A stretch of 64,000 nt of DNA from Lysobacter antibioticus (GTDB lineage: Bacteria > Pseudomonadota > Gammaproteobacteria > Xanthomonadales > Xanthomonadaceae): contig NZ_CP013141.1 of the NCBI RefSeq assembly GCF_001442535.1, forward strand, positions 37 to 64,036. Direction: 5' to 3'. Numbering within the stretch: the stretch's first letter is position 1; each line of letters begins with the position of its first letter. The notes under the pieces are model-generated. The model was given only the letters and a program-made list of their open reading frames with translations, did not search any database and was not told the DNA's origin. Shown piece by piece: positions 18,885-27,286 of this stretch. The translations under genes were made by a program, and so were the position numbers.

Positions 18885-19277
18885 ATGGATCGATACACCG
18901 GCGGCTGCTGGTGCGGCAAGGTCCGCATCGTGGCCACGGGCCGCCCCTACCGGGTCGGCCTGTGCCATTGCCTCGACTGCCGCAAACACCACGGCGCCCT
19001 GTTCCATGCCTCGGCGATCTTCCCCGAGGAGGCGGTCACCGTCGAAGGCGAAACCCGCGCTTACAAAGACCGGCACTTCTGCCCGCACTGCGGCTCGCCC
19101 GTGTTCGGCCGCAGTGGCGACGAAATCGAAGTGAACCTCGGCGCCCTAGACGCCCCCGATCAATTCCAGCCGACCTACGAGCTGTGGACCGTGCGCCGCG
19201 AATCCTGGCTGCCGCCGTTTCCGCTGGTGCGGCATTACGAACGCAATCGCGAAGGCCTGACCCGCTTCGAGGAATAG
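18885..19277 (+). CDS. GFA family protein (glutathione-dependent formaldehyde-activating-like)
   Basis: A 130-aa Zn-binding protein of the GFA/CENP-V fold. Conserved Cys motifs are all present: GGCWCGKVR, CHCLDCRKHHG and HFCPHCGSPVFG. The family name derives from one member; the actual substrate of most members, including this one, is unknown. Start chosen by GAGG 7 nt upstream. Cytoplasmic, probably monocistronic. Confidence 0.88.
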   Translation: MDRYTGGCWCGKVRIVATGRPYRVGLCHCLDCRKHHGALFHASAIFPEEAVTVEGETRAYKDRHFCPHCGSPVFGRSGDEIEVNLGALDAPDQFQPTYELWTVRRESWLPPFPLVRHYERNREGLTRFEE

Positions 19278-19393
19278 GCGCGAAGGCCGCTCGGCACACC
19301 TATCCGCGCACCACGAAATCTCGTGCCCGCACTCGAAACGCAATCAGCGCAACCCACGGTTGGGCATTATCTGCCACCTCCAGCGCACTGGCG

Positions 19394-19579
19394 CTCGCGG
19401 TGGAGAAGAAGTTCGACCTCAAGGACGACATCCGCCTGGTCTTCAATCAACCCAGCGCGACCCTGGCCCCGGGCGAGATGGTGCATGTCTACCGCGTCGG
19501 CCACGCCAACCCCGACCCCGCCGCGCACCTCGCCAGCATGAGGACCGCCGAGGCGCTGGATGATGGCTTGAAAGTCTAG
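19394..19579 (+). pseudogene. C-terminal remnant of an unidentified protein
   Basis: About 60 codons with a protein-like, GC-biased sequence (VEKKFDLKDDIRLVFNQPS, then APGEMVHVYRVGHANPDP) ending at a TAG. There is no start codon with RBS and no recognisable N-terminal domain in frame. The shape (hydrophobic strand, then VYRVG, then a Met/Thr/Ala helix) vaguely recalls the C-terminal XVIPCD signal of Xanthomonadales type IV effectors, but that is only a hypothesis. It lies just outside the AT-rich island border. Confidence 0.3.
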
Positions 19580-20055
19580 GCTGGTACTCGTTCGCTGATT
19601 CGAACGCATGGCCCCCTTGTCGAGCGCTCTTTCGCCATTCCACTGCTATGGCATCAACATCATTGCCAAGGGTTCGGCAGCCAGGTTGTTACCAAGGTTA
19701 AGCCGGTGCTGATCATGGAAAGCAGAAAGAGGGTCAGAACCTCTAGAACGTCCTGAGCTAGAGAGACGTAAACCCATGGAGCTGCTGGTTGCAGGTATGA
19801 CCGGAAAAAAATGTTTTCTGCGTTGATGCCTACGATGTAGACCTGCTCGGAGAGCCTGGCTGGAGGAAAAACAGGAGGAAACTTAGATAGTGTCGCGCCT
19901 GAGAATGTGCGATCAGTTGCAGGTCTCTTCTTTACGGTTACATATTTCAAGGGCGGATGATTTTTTGTTGGGTGCGGGTAGCTTCTGAATAATAAATCGG
20001 ACGAGAAGTGCGCTTGCGACGAGGTTTGGCATTCTGATTTGCAAGGGAGGGGGGG
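19580..20055. other. AT-rich upstream region of the defence island
   Basis: Base composition changes from the high-GC chromosome to AT-rich DNA across roughly 19,640-19,720. No gene with a plausible start and RBS is seen; a minus-strand open frame here lacks protein character. It should hold the promoter of the Hachiman-type operon. Confidence 0.5.
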
Positions 20056-20787
20056 ATGACATCTGCAAATGCTGGCCCCGTTTGTGATGCTGCGTGGGGG
20101 TGCGATCATTTCGATCTGTCGACTTTGACGCTAGGAAATATTCGAGCGTGCCGTGTCTCTGTTTTTGATATAACGAAGTTGGCAGACGCGCTTACTCAGA
20201 CCGTTGTCGATACATCGTGGATGTCAAATCTAGATCCTGGGGCGCGCCGATCGTATGAAAGAACGGTTTCAGAAACTAGTGAGCTTCTTGTTGCTATATT
20301 TGAGTCAGCAGCGTCGACCTCATCCATTGCTGAAGATTTTGGTGAGCTAATGGTTTCGATGGGGTCTGCAAGGGCCTTAAATATGATTTTTAATCATAGG
20401 GCGGTTCCGCTGGCAGAGTTATGGAAGCCGCAAATTAAGCAGAATGAAGGCTTTGACTTTCACACTATCTGTCCAGGGGAGTGGGTGAATTTCGGCGAGG
20501 CTAAGTATTCATCAAGCGGTAATCCGCATGGACTGGCCATAGCTCAGATATCCGCTTTCCTTTCAGCCGAAAAACATTACCGAGATCGCCCTCATTTGCA
20601 AACCATTGCTCCGGCTGCGACTATTAGTAAGCTGGATAGTGAGGAGTTCGGAGTGGTTGCGGCATTTTCTCTAAATGCAAAAAACCAAGAACTGGTGATA
20701 GCGAACGCGATTAAATCTGCCGATAAATTTGCTAAAAAGCATAAGATTGTTCAGATATTTCTTGTTGGTGTTAGCTATGACGCTTAA
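20056..20787 (+). CDS. hamA: Hachiman/AbpAB-type antiphage nuclease HamA (DUF1837)
   Basis: A 243-aa DUF1837 protein, the effector subunit of Hachiman and the related AbpAB antiphage systems. A PD-(D/E)xK-like site is visible: Asp134 in GFDFHT, then Glu148-x-Lys150 in VNFGEAKYSSS. In characterised systems HamA is a nuclease held in check by the HamB helicase. The start has an exceptionally strong purine-rich RBS (GGGAGGGGGGG abutting the ATG). It overlaps hamB by 11 nt, implying translational coupling and complex formation. Codon use and base composition are AT-rich, unlike the chromosome, indicating horizontal acquisition. Confidence 0.85.
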   Translation: MTSANAGPVCDAAWGCDHFDLSTLTLGNIRACRVSVFDITKLADALTQTVVDTSWMSNLDPGARRSYERTVSETSELLVAIFESAASTSSIAEDFGELMVSMGSARALNMIFNHRAVPLAELWKPQIKQNEGFDFHTICPGEWVNFGEAKYSSSGNPHGLAIAQISAFLSAEKHYRDRPHLQTIAPAATISKLDSEEFGVVAAFSLNAKNQELVIANAIKSADKFAKKHKIVQIFLVGVSYDA

Positions 20788-23059
20788 GGATATTGTCGCT
20801 GATAGTGAGCCTCAACGGAGTTTGGCGGAACTGCTAAGGGTCCTGCACGAACAAGGGCCTGATTCGCAGGCGATGCTTGAAAATCTGAGTTTATATAAGG
20901 AATTTCATCCCGCTGCATTCTCGTTGTTGGAGGAAAAAATCGTTGCATCGATGGGGTTGTTTTATAAAATCGGGTCGCCCGAAAGTCTTTACTCTTTCTT
21001 GATTGCTCGGATGGGCGCATCAGATACAGTGCGTGGAGGTGGGTCTTTGACTCCAGTGCAAGCAAGCATGCGTCGAGCACTGCAGGAAAACCAATTTATA
21101 TCGATCTCCGCACCAACTAGCGCAGGAAAGTCCTATTCGATTCGAGACTTTATAGCTAACGATGAAGGCGATGCCGTAATTGTCGTGCCATCGCGAGCGT
21201 TGATTGCTGAATATATGAACGTTATGCGGTCGATGTTTCAAGATGACAAGCGTGTAATGGTTATGCCTTTTGTGGATCGCGTTTTTACCAGTAGGGAGCT
21301 GAGGCGAATATTTATTCTGACACCTGAGCGCGCCCGCGATCTTTTTGAGCTTCGCGCTGATCTGAATATTCGTTTATTTTTCTTTGATGAGGCTCAGGTC
21401 TCAGAGGAAAGGCCGCGAGGAATAATTTTTGATGTTCTTGTCAGGCGAGTCAGTAGGGTGTTCTCGGATGCAAAATTAGTTTTCGCTCATCCGTTTGTCG
21501 AGAATCCTGGCGCTCAGTTTGCGAAGCATGGATTGCCGACTAGTAGATCATACTCGCGCACTTATCCTTACGGTGCTGTGGGCAAGCTTTACGTATTTCG
21601 TCATTCAAATGGCGCGGACTACTATTTTTCCCCTTTTGAGGAAGATGGTCATCACATCAAGAATTCCATAAAATTTGACGGGGCTTTTGACTCGTTTGCG
21701 TTCGGCTCCGGGCATTCAGTTCTCGCGTATGTAACTAAGGGCTCTATATATAGTGGAAAATTCTTAGACGAGTTTAAAGATTATATTGATAAATTTGATC
21801 AGCTGAATGACCCTAAGGGTATTGAAATTATTCAGGCTATTGAGCATTTGGTTGGTGCGGATCAGGTCGGCCATGATTCGAAAATGGTTGAGCTAATGCG
21901 TAAAGGGGTGGTCATTCATCATGGCTCGGTCCCGTTAGAGGTGCGTTTTCTTGTCGAAGACTTTGTTAGGGCTGGCTTTGCAAAAATATGTTTTGCAACC
22001 AGCACTCTCGTTCAGGGGGTTAATATGCCCTTTGATATTGTCTGGTTAGATAGTATGCGCATTCTCGGTGAGGATGAATCCAGTAAATCGCTAGCTTTTA
22101 AGAATCTAATTGGCCGAGCAGGGCGTCTGTCTAAAGATCAGCAGTTCGACTTTGGATATGTCTTTACAAAGAGCCCAAAAATTTTAGTTGAGCGGCTCCT
22201 TGATAAATTTATTCTTTCAGAAGATTCTGTCATTGAAGACAGTGAGGCGTTGGGAGATGCAGATGCAGAGGAGCTGCTATCTGCAATTCGAGAAGGAACG
22301 TTCGATGATGAATTGCATGTGCCCCAGTCTAAGGCGGAGCGTCTGTCGCATCAGGGCGTGCTAGACGCAGCGAGCAGGGTCTTAAATCTGGTATATGCAG
22401 ATGATGGCAGTCTTTCTGGCTCAATGCGAGGCAAAGCTAATCGAGAAGTTCGTGTGGAAATCGAACGGAATCTTCGGAAGATATATGAATCTTCCTTAGG
22501 GAGAAGTTTGGTTGATGGCGAGCGGGCGGTCTTCAAGGAGGCTATCTCGCTCATGCTGCAGACGTTTCAGGGGCGTTCGTTCAGCGAGATAGTTGGCTTG
22601 CGCTTTAGTCGTGTTGCTAGACGCGACCAGCATCGTTCAGGGCAGGCGGAATTTACCCAGCACGCAAGTAAACTTCCCGACTCTAAACTTGTAACCCCAT
22701 TCCCTTTGTTTCCTCAGGGGACCGCGGCAAGCAATGTTAGTTACGATGCAGTCGTATTCGATACGTATGATTATCTGGACCAGGTTATTTCATTTTGCCT
22801 TTCGGATACCTTCGTTGCTGCGTTCAAAGTGTACCATCGGCGCAGCGGTAATGATCGGGCATTGAAGTTCATCGAATTGCTGAGATTTGGTACTAATGAT
22901 CCGATGCATGTGCTTTTGATGCGATACGGATTCCTTCCAGAAGATATTGAGAGTTTGCTTCCCTATATTCGTTCTGTGAATGAGAAGGAAATTGCTTTCA
23001 CGCGTGCTATTTCTTATGCGAGCGCGCGAGTTCAGATGATTACCGCCTGGTACAGATAG
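20777..23059 (+). CDS. hamB: Hachiman/AbpAB-type helicase HamB
   Basis: A 760-aa superfamily 2 helicase, the sensor/motor partner of HamA. Motifs in order: Walker A APTSAGKS (112-119), Ia-like VVPSRALI (137-144), II FFFDEAQ (DEAQ at 204-207), V FATSTLVQGVNMP (406-418), VI LIGRAGR (444-450). About 310 residues of unrecognised sequence follow and may contact HamA. ATG at 20777 overlaps the hamA stop; a further in-frame ATG upstream inside hamA is less likely. At 760 aa it is nearer in size to AbpB than to the largest HamB proteins, so AbpAB is an equally good name. AT-rich like its neighbours. Confidence 0.85.
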   Translation: MTLKDIVADSEPQRSLAELLRVLHEQGPDSQAMLENLSLYKEFHPAAFSLLEEKIVASMGLFYKIGSPESLYSFLIARMGASDTVRGGGSLTPVQASMRRALQENQFISISAPTSAGKSYSIRDFIANDEGDAVIVVPSRALIAEYMNVMRSMFQDDKRVMVMPFVDRVFTSRELRRIFILTPERARDLFELRADLNIRLFFFDEAQVSEERPRGIIFDVLVRRVSRVFSDAKLVFAHPFVENPGAQFAKHGLPTSRSYSRTYPYGAVGKLYVFRHSNGADYYFSPFEEDGHHIKNSIKFDGAFDSFAFGSGHSVLAYVTKGSIYSGKFLDEFKDYIDKFDQLNDPKGIEIIQAIEHLVGADQVGHDSKMVELMRKGVVIHHGSVPLEVRFLVEDFVRAGFAKICFATSTLVQGVNMPFDIVWLDSMRILGEDESSKSLAFKNLIGRAGRLSKDQQFDFGYVFTKSPKILVERLLDKFILSEDSVIEDSEALGDADAEELLSAIREGTFDDELHVPQSKAERLSHQGVLDAASRVLNLVYADDGSLSGSMRGKANREVRVEIERNLRKIYESSLGRSLVDGERAVFKEAISLMLQTFQGRSFSEIVGLRFSRVARRDQHRSGQAEFTQHASKLPDSKLVTPFPLFPQGTAASNVSYDAVVFDTYDYLDQVISFCLSDTFVAAFKVYHRRSGNDRALKFIELLRFGTNDPMHVLLMRYGFLPEDIESLLPYIRSVNEKEIAFTRAISYASARVQMITAWYR

Positions 23060-23086
23060 CTCCTGGGTAGAGGAGCGCCGTGCGCG

Positions 23087-24079
23087 ATGGCCTATAAATC
23101 ACATCAGGGGCTAAATATGCAAAAGTGGCTGTTGTCTAGGTTGTTCGATATTAAGGAGCAGCCAGCTCCTCGATTCGCATTCTATGGAACGGTCAATTGG
23201 ATGCGGGCCCTTCATCTTTGCGTTGATGTCAACTTTGAGGAGGGCGCTCTCCGCAAGCACTATAGCGGTGTAGAAGTGCGTCCGATAAATCGGCTTGCGG
23301 ATACTATTGTTTTTGAAAATATCTTCATGGCGTTTAATCATGTGGCGGGGCTGGCATCAATATTAAATGACGTCGAGAATTCGTACGATATATCCAGGCC
23401 AGCCATTGCAATTTGGTACCGAACTATTTTTTCGGCGGCTAGTGCGATGGTGGTCGCTGCCACTGGGGCACTACCAAGTACACGCGACGCTATAGCTGAT
23501 GCTTGGCAGACGGAACTTGCTAACAGGGGGCTGATTATTTCGCCATTTTCGCTTGTATTATCTAGTCTTATTAGTGCTCGTTATCAAGCAGAGGTTGATG
23601 CGTACCGAGGCGGAAATGAGTTCGACATTAATTCGCCGCCTCGTAATTACGAGCAGGCGTGGGGTGGCATAGTTTCTTATTTGGCTGGTACAGCGGATTA
23701 CGAGCGAGGGCGAGCCGAGATTTTGATTCGCGAGACGAACGAATTTCGAGCTTTAGAGGTCGACAATTTTAGAACGAAAGCATCGCAACAAGTTCGGGAT
23801 GCTTATCTTCAGAATATGAAGGTTAGCTTCCTCGTTCAGGCACGTCGTTATGCTGGAAAAGCGAATTATCGGGACTCAATTTTCCTCACTTATGGTGAAG
23901 ATCGGCGCGATCAGCTTGACCAGTTTTTAGTCGATCTTGTCTCTGTCGCGAAAGCATTCTTACGAATGGCGTGCACATACTGTTCGTGTCGAGTAGAGCC
24001 CGGTACGTGGGATCAGTTTGTTGATGATGTCGAATCGAATTCTCGGTTATCTCTAGATGCTTTGCTGCTGCGTACGTGA
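23087..24079 (+). CDS. Unknown protein, third gene of the Hachiman-type operon
   Basis: A 330-aa protein I do not recognise. It starts 27 nt after hamB on the same strand, with AGGAG 11 nt before the ATG at 23087; an alternative ATG at 23117 has AGGGG 7 nt upstream and may be the real start (320 aa). The composition is mostly alpha-helical. The segment AIWYRTIFSAASAMVVAATG (about 108-127) resembles the core helix of HEPN-like folds, but no R-x4-6-H active site is visible. The C-terminus has a Cys cluster, CTYCSC (296-301). No signal peptide or clear membrane span. It shares the AT-rich composition of hamAB, so it probably arrived with them and may be an accessory subunit. Confidence 0.75.
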   Translation: MAYKSHQGLNMQKWLLSRLFDIKEQPAPRFAFYGTVNWMRALHLCVDVNFEEGALRKHYSGVEVRPINRLADTIVFENIFMAFNHVAGLASILNDVENSYDISRPAIAIWYRTIFSAASAMVVAATGALPSTRDAIADAWQTELANRGLIISPFSLVLSSLISARYQAEVDAYRGGNEFDINSPPRNYEQAWGGIVSYLAGTADYERGRAEILIRETNEFRALEVDNFRTKASQQVRDAYLQNMKVSFLVQARRYAGKANYRDSIFLTYGEDRRDQLDQFLVDLVSVAKAFLRMACTYCSCRVEPGTWDQFVDDVESNSRLSLDALLLRT

Positions 24080-24129
24080 ATTTCGAGAAGAGATGATATG
24101 CGAGTATGAATTTCTTGTAATCGATTGGC

Positions 24130-24372
24130 TCATATTTTTGACTCAAAACGTTTGACGAATGTTGCTAGAGATACGTCGCAGGCAGTGCAGTATTCCTTCA
24201 GTTGAATCAAGTCGATGCGCTGAGTTCCGCCTTCGATCTTGCTCACGTAGGACTGCGGCTTTCCCAACTTCTCGGCACAGGCTGCTTGAGTGAGACCCGC
24301 CGCATTACGCATTTCGCGGATGAGCTGGGAGAGAACCTCGTTCTCTTTCGTATAGAGCGTGCTGCTTGACAT
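24130..24372 (-). CDS. XRE family helix-turn-helix regulator
   Basis: An 80-aa single-domain Cro/C1-type regulator. The HTH runs from about residue 14 to 68, with LTQAACAEKLGKPQSYVSKIEGG as helix-turn-helix and recognition helix. Convergent to the Hachiman-type operon (51 bp from its third gene) and divergent from the small gene at 24478. No obvious RBS. Such regulators often control defence islands; here it could repress the operon or itself. A GAATATTC palindrome lies in the divergent promoter region at 24418-24425. Confidence 0.85.
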   Translation of the reverse strand: MSSSTLYTKENEVLSQLIREMRNAAGLTQAACAEKLGKPQSYVSKIEGGTQRIDLIQLKEYCTACDVSLATFVKRFESKI

Positions 24373-24412
24373 GTGTGCGGTATCCGAAGGCCCGCACGAA
24401 TGCTGTATCCTC

Positions 24413-24441
24413 TTTAAGAATATTCAAAAATAGAATAAAAT
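24413..24441 (+). promoter_or_regulatory. Candidate promoter for the XAC0095-like gene, with internal palindrome
   Basis: TTTAAG, 17 bp, TAAAAT. The spacer contains a perfect GAATATTC palindrome that could be an operator for the divergent XRE protein. This is the last clearly AT-rich stretch of the island. Confidence 0.4.
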
Positions 24442-24477
24442 ACTCCCGTCATGGATCAATGACCTCGGGAGATGCTC

Positions 24478-24720
24478 ATGCGAAACGGAACCCGCGCCCC
24501 TACCACCAAGCCTCACGACTACCTGCTGCCCGCTACCGCCCAGCAGGTCCTAACCCAGACTCGCGACCAGCTCCGCTTGCTGGCCCAGCTCACCGAGCCA
24601 CAAGGCGAGGGCAGCCCCGACGTGATCTACCTCTCTGCACAGGCGCTAGCCCAATGCTTCGATCGCTTGGCCGACGACTTGGACGGGGTAGCCGATGCTG
24701 TCCGTCCATCCGGGCTGTAG
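24478..24720 (+). CDS. XAC0095-like small protein
   Basis: An 80-aa small protein with the pattern DYLLPATAQQVLTQTRDQLRLLAQL ... LSAQALAQCFDRLADDL, matching my recollection of the XAC0095-like family restricted to Xanthomonadaceae. Two in-frame ATGs exist; GGGAG ends directly before 24472 and lies 6 nt before 24478, so the second is chosen. No signal peptide; predicted helical. GC content is back to chromosomal values, so this is probably outside the island. Confidence 0.6.
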   Translation: MRNGTRAPTTKPHDYLLPATAQQVLTQTRDQLRLLAQLTEPQGEGSPDVIYLSAQALAQCFDRLADDLDGVADAVRPSGL

Positions 24721-24813
24721 CGTATTCGCCCCGAGTGGATGGAGTAGCCCATCGCTCTGGACGACCAAGCCGAGACCTGAGCAGAATCCCAGCTCGCTCG
24801 ATGGGAGTTCGCT

Positions 24814-25458
24814 ATGCCAAGCCGCACCGTCATCCTCGCAGGCGCAACCGGTCTGGTAGGCAGGGAGATTCTGGCCGGGCTGCTGGCCGACCCGAGCGTC
24901 ACCGCGGTGCACAGCCTCGGCCGCAGGATGCCGGCGGAGCCGCATCCCAAGCTGACGGCGCACGTCGTCGACTTTGCCGCATTGCCTGCGCTGCCGCTCG
25001 CGGATGAGCTGTATCTGGCGCTGGGCACGACGATCAAGGTCGCCGGCAGCCAGGCGGCGTTTCGTGCCGTCGACTACGACGCTAACCTGGCGGTGGCGAC
25101 GGCGGCCTTGGCCGTAGGCGTCAGGCAGGTCGGGCTGGTCAGCGCGATGGGCGCCGATTCCAACTCGAAGGTCTTCTACAGCCGGGTGAAGGGCGAGCTG
25201 GAAGACGCCCTGGCGAAGATGCCGTTCGAGGGCATGGTCTTCGCCCGCCCATCACTGTTGGTTGGAGACCGCGAGGTGCTCGGACAACCGACACGGCAGG
25301 GCGAGGTGCTGGGGTCCGCACTCAGCAAGGTGGTGGGGTTCCTGATCCCCGCGAACTACAAGCCCATCGATGCGTCGGCGGTGGCCTCGGCTCTGCTTTC
25401 TGCGGTGCCGTCGGCCCAAGGCCGGGCAGTCCTGCTGTCCGGCGCGATGCGTCGCTAG
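24814..25458 (+). CDS. NAD(P)-binding epimerase/reductase-like protein
   Basis: A 214-aa single-domain Rossmann protein of the atypical/extended SDR (HTATIP2-like) type. The nucleotide motif GATGLVG is at about 10-16; a YSRVKGELE segment (YxxxK, about 124-132) supplies the usual catalytic Tyr/Lys, preceded by LVSAMGAD. Start supported by GGGAG 6 nt upstream. The substrate cannot be deduced. Its 3' half has a second, truncated and near-identical copy at 31404-31690. Confidence 0.85.
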   Translation: MPSRTVILAGATGLVGREILAGLLADPSVTAVHSLGRRMPAEPHPKLTAHVVDFAALPALPLADELYLALGTTIKVAGSQAAFRAVDYDANLAVATAALAVGVRQVGLVSAMGADSNSKVFYSRVKGELEDALAKMPFEGMVFARPSLLVGDREVLGQPTRQGEVLGSALSKVVGFLIPANYKPIDASAVASALLSAVPSAQGRAVLLSGAMRR

Positions 25459-25681
25459 GCGCATCGGCAGCCGTGAGTTCGCCATCAAAGACCTCGGGCG
25501 GAGCCGCTTTGTGCGCCGGCGGCGTTCCGCCGTAATCGACCATTTGTGTCGGTGCCGCTTGGCTGCTCCATCGCAGATTTCTATTGGTTCTCCACTGGAT
25601 TGACACCGTGGAGGGTGCGCTAGGCTGCGTAGGCGGTTGCTGCTGCGTTGCGTGTCAATCAAGGGTGTCGGTGAGCGGCTG

Positions 25682-26395
25682 TTACCTGGGCTGCTGGCAG
25701 CCTAGCTCTGCCATAGCCCGCGATGGATGGGTCCGCGTCAGCTCAAAGACCGTAAACCCTGCGGTGTACTTGCCGCCATCTTGTTGGCTGGCCCGCGCAT
25801 ACACGATGTCGCGACCGGGAATCGAGACTTTGAAGAACGCCCCAGGGCCGGCGCCTTCGTCGAACGGAGCCGGGGCGCATTGATCGGCCATCGTGACAAG
25901 CTGGGCGGTGGTACCGAACTGGTTGCGCAAAATGGCCGCGTAGTCGTCGGAGTAGAACGGCTTGCTGATCGCGACGGAGCTGACCTCGGTCTGCGAGCCG
26001 ATCAGGGTCAGGGTGGACTGACCCTCGTTGCGCCGCACGGTGCCGTGCTCCATTCCCGGGACGCCGTTGGGGACGTCTTCGACGGTGAAGCCTCGCAGCA
26101 GAACCGTGCCCTGGCGGAAATAGACGCCGGGGCCTTGCTCGGTCGGTGCGGGGTCGGTCCATGCGATCTGGGGCAGGGCGGCATAAGCCTTCCAGTCGCG
26201 GCCTTGGTCGCTGGCGAATACGGTGGCGACCGCGAGTAGGGCGTTAGGCTCTGCGGACGTAGGCGTTTCGATGCGGGCCGGTGTGCGCAACCACGGTTCG
26301 TGGTCGGCGTTGCTTTGCTGGCAGGCGGTCAGGCTCAGTGCCGCGATGACGGCGGCTGCGGCGGAGAGGTAGTTGCGGTTCACGCTATGGTTCAT
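25682..26395 (-). CDS. Hypothetical lipoprotein
   Basis: A 237-aa lipoprotein of no recognised family. The signal peptide carries lipobox LTAC (Cys25). The mature part is globular with two Cys (in ADQCAP and ELGCQ), which may form a disulfide, and no enzyme motif. The RBS is weak. It is followed on the same strand upstream by two other lipoprotein genes (26510, 27287) that are related to each other but not clearly to this one. Confidence 0.75.
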   Translation of the reverse strand: MNHSVNRNYLSAAAAVIAALSLTACQQSNADHEPWLRTPARIETPTSAEPNALLAVATVFASDQGRDWKAYAALPQIAWTDPAPTEQGPGVYFRQGTVLLRGFTVEDVPNGVPGMEHGTVRRNEGQSTLTLIGSQTEVSSVAISKPFYSDDYAAILRNQFGTTAQLVTMADQCAPAPFDEGAGPGAFFKVSIPGRDIVYARASQQDGGKYTAGFTVFELTRTHPSRAMAELGCQQPR

Positions 26396-26509
26396 TCGGG
26401 ATAGTCGCGGGGATAGCGATGGTCATGGCGATAAGCTGAAGTGGCTGCTTGGCGGCGCTATTTATTTCGAACTGGTGGAACAGCGAGTCGTACCGGCCCA
26501 TGGCAGTGT

Positions 26510-27193
26510 TCAGTCCTCGATGATCATCTCGATCGTGACGGCGTACACGCATGCAGCCTGATCGTCTTCGGGTGCTGCCTGGTAGGTGTAATCCACCAGC
26601 AGCGATTGCCTGCCTTTCCAGTACTGCCAGGCTTGTGGCCTGTTGTGAGGCCCCGGGAATTCGCTGTCCTGGTAGCCCATGGTCTTCAGCTTGCCGTGCA
26701 GGCTGGCCAGGGCCAATGCGCACGGCCGACGTCGTTGCGGGTCGTAGTGCTTTTCATCCGGTAGGTCGATGCCCACCCGCTTGTCGTCGCTGGCGTACTG
26801 GCTGAAATCGAACGAGTAAGCCGAGCCGGAATTCAGGCTTCCCTGAGTCGACCAGATGCCGTCGATTTCGGAAGCGCCCAGTGCGACGTGCGTCAGCTCT
26901 TCGACCCGTGCCTTGCTCAGGTCGGCTGGGCCTTGGATGCCGTGGATCAACGCGAACAACTTTTCTTCGAACTCTGCACGACTCAGCTTGGGCGCTAAGG
27001 TTGTCGCATTGGCTGTGTCTTTCACAGACTGAGCCCTGGGGCTGGGAAGCGATGCCGGTTGATCAGATCGATCGGTCTGCGGTGTGGTGGCTGGAACCTT
27101 CGCTGGAGAGCCGCAGGCGACCAGACCCAAACACAAGATCGCGCTGCCGAGTGTTCGTGTGTCGAAAGGGATCTGGGCGATGAGTCGGGCCAT
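26510..27193 (-). CDS. Hypothetical lipoprotein, paralog of 27287-27991
   Basis: A 227-aa lipoprotein with lipobox LVAC. The N-terminus (QIPFDTRTLGSAILCLGLVAC) matches that of the adjacent gene at 27287, as do a central 'LIHGIQGPADLSKARVEELT' segment and a C-terminal 'A-C-x-Y-A-V-T-I-E-M-I-I-E-D' end. Starts further upstream are possible; this one is chosen because the signal peptide then has normal length and aligns with the paralog. Function unknown; tandem duplication is evident. Confidence 0.75.
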   Translation of the reverse strand: MARLIAQIPFDTRTLGSAILCLGLVACGSPAKVPATTPQTDRSDQPASLPSPRAQSVKDTANATTLAPKLSRAEFEEKLFALIHGIQGPADLSKARVEELTHVALGASEIDGIWSTQGSLNSGSAYSFDFSQYASDDKRVGIDLPDEKHYDPQRRRPCALALASLHGKLKTMGYQDSEFPGPHNRPQAWQYWKGRQSLLVDYTYQAAPEDDQAACVYAVTIEMIIED

Positions 27194-27286
27194 GGACCGG
27201 TTCTGAAAAGATGCCGCTAGGGTCATGGAACTGGCGTCGGGTTGCAAGAGCAACTGGGAGTTGCGCAATGACTCGGGTTTGTGGGG

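Noticed and set aside
19660..20109. 149-codon minus-strand frame before hamA
   Set aside because: No RBS, no homologous pattern, overlaps the hamA start and its strong RBS.
20777..23059. Helicase of a BREX/DISARM or restriction system
   Set aside because: No methyltransferase, PglZ or DrmB-type partner; the DUF1837-like upstream gene points to Hachiman/AbpAB.
19650..24440. Prophage or integrative element
   Set aside because: No integrase, structural or replication genes and no visible att repeats; only the defence genes and a regulator are AT-rich.
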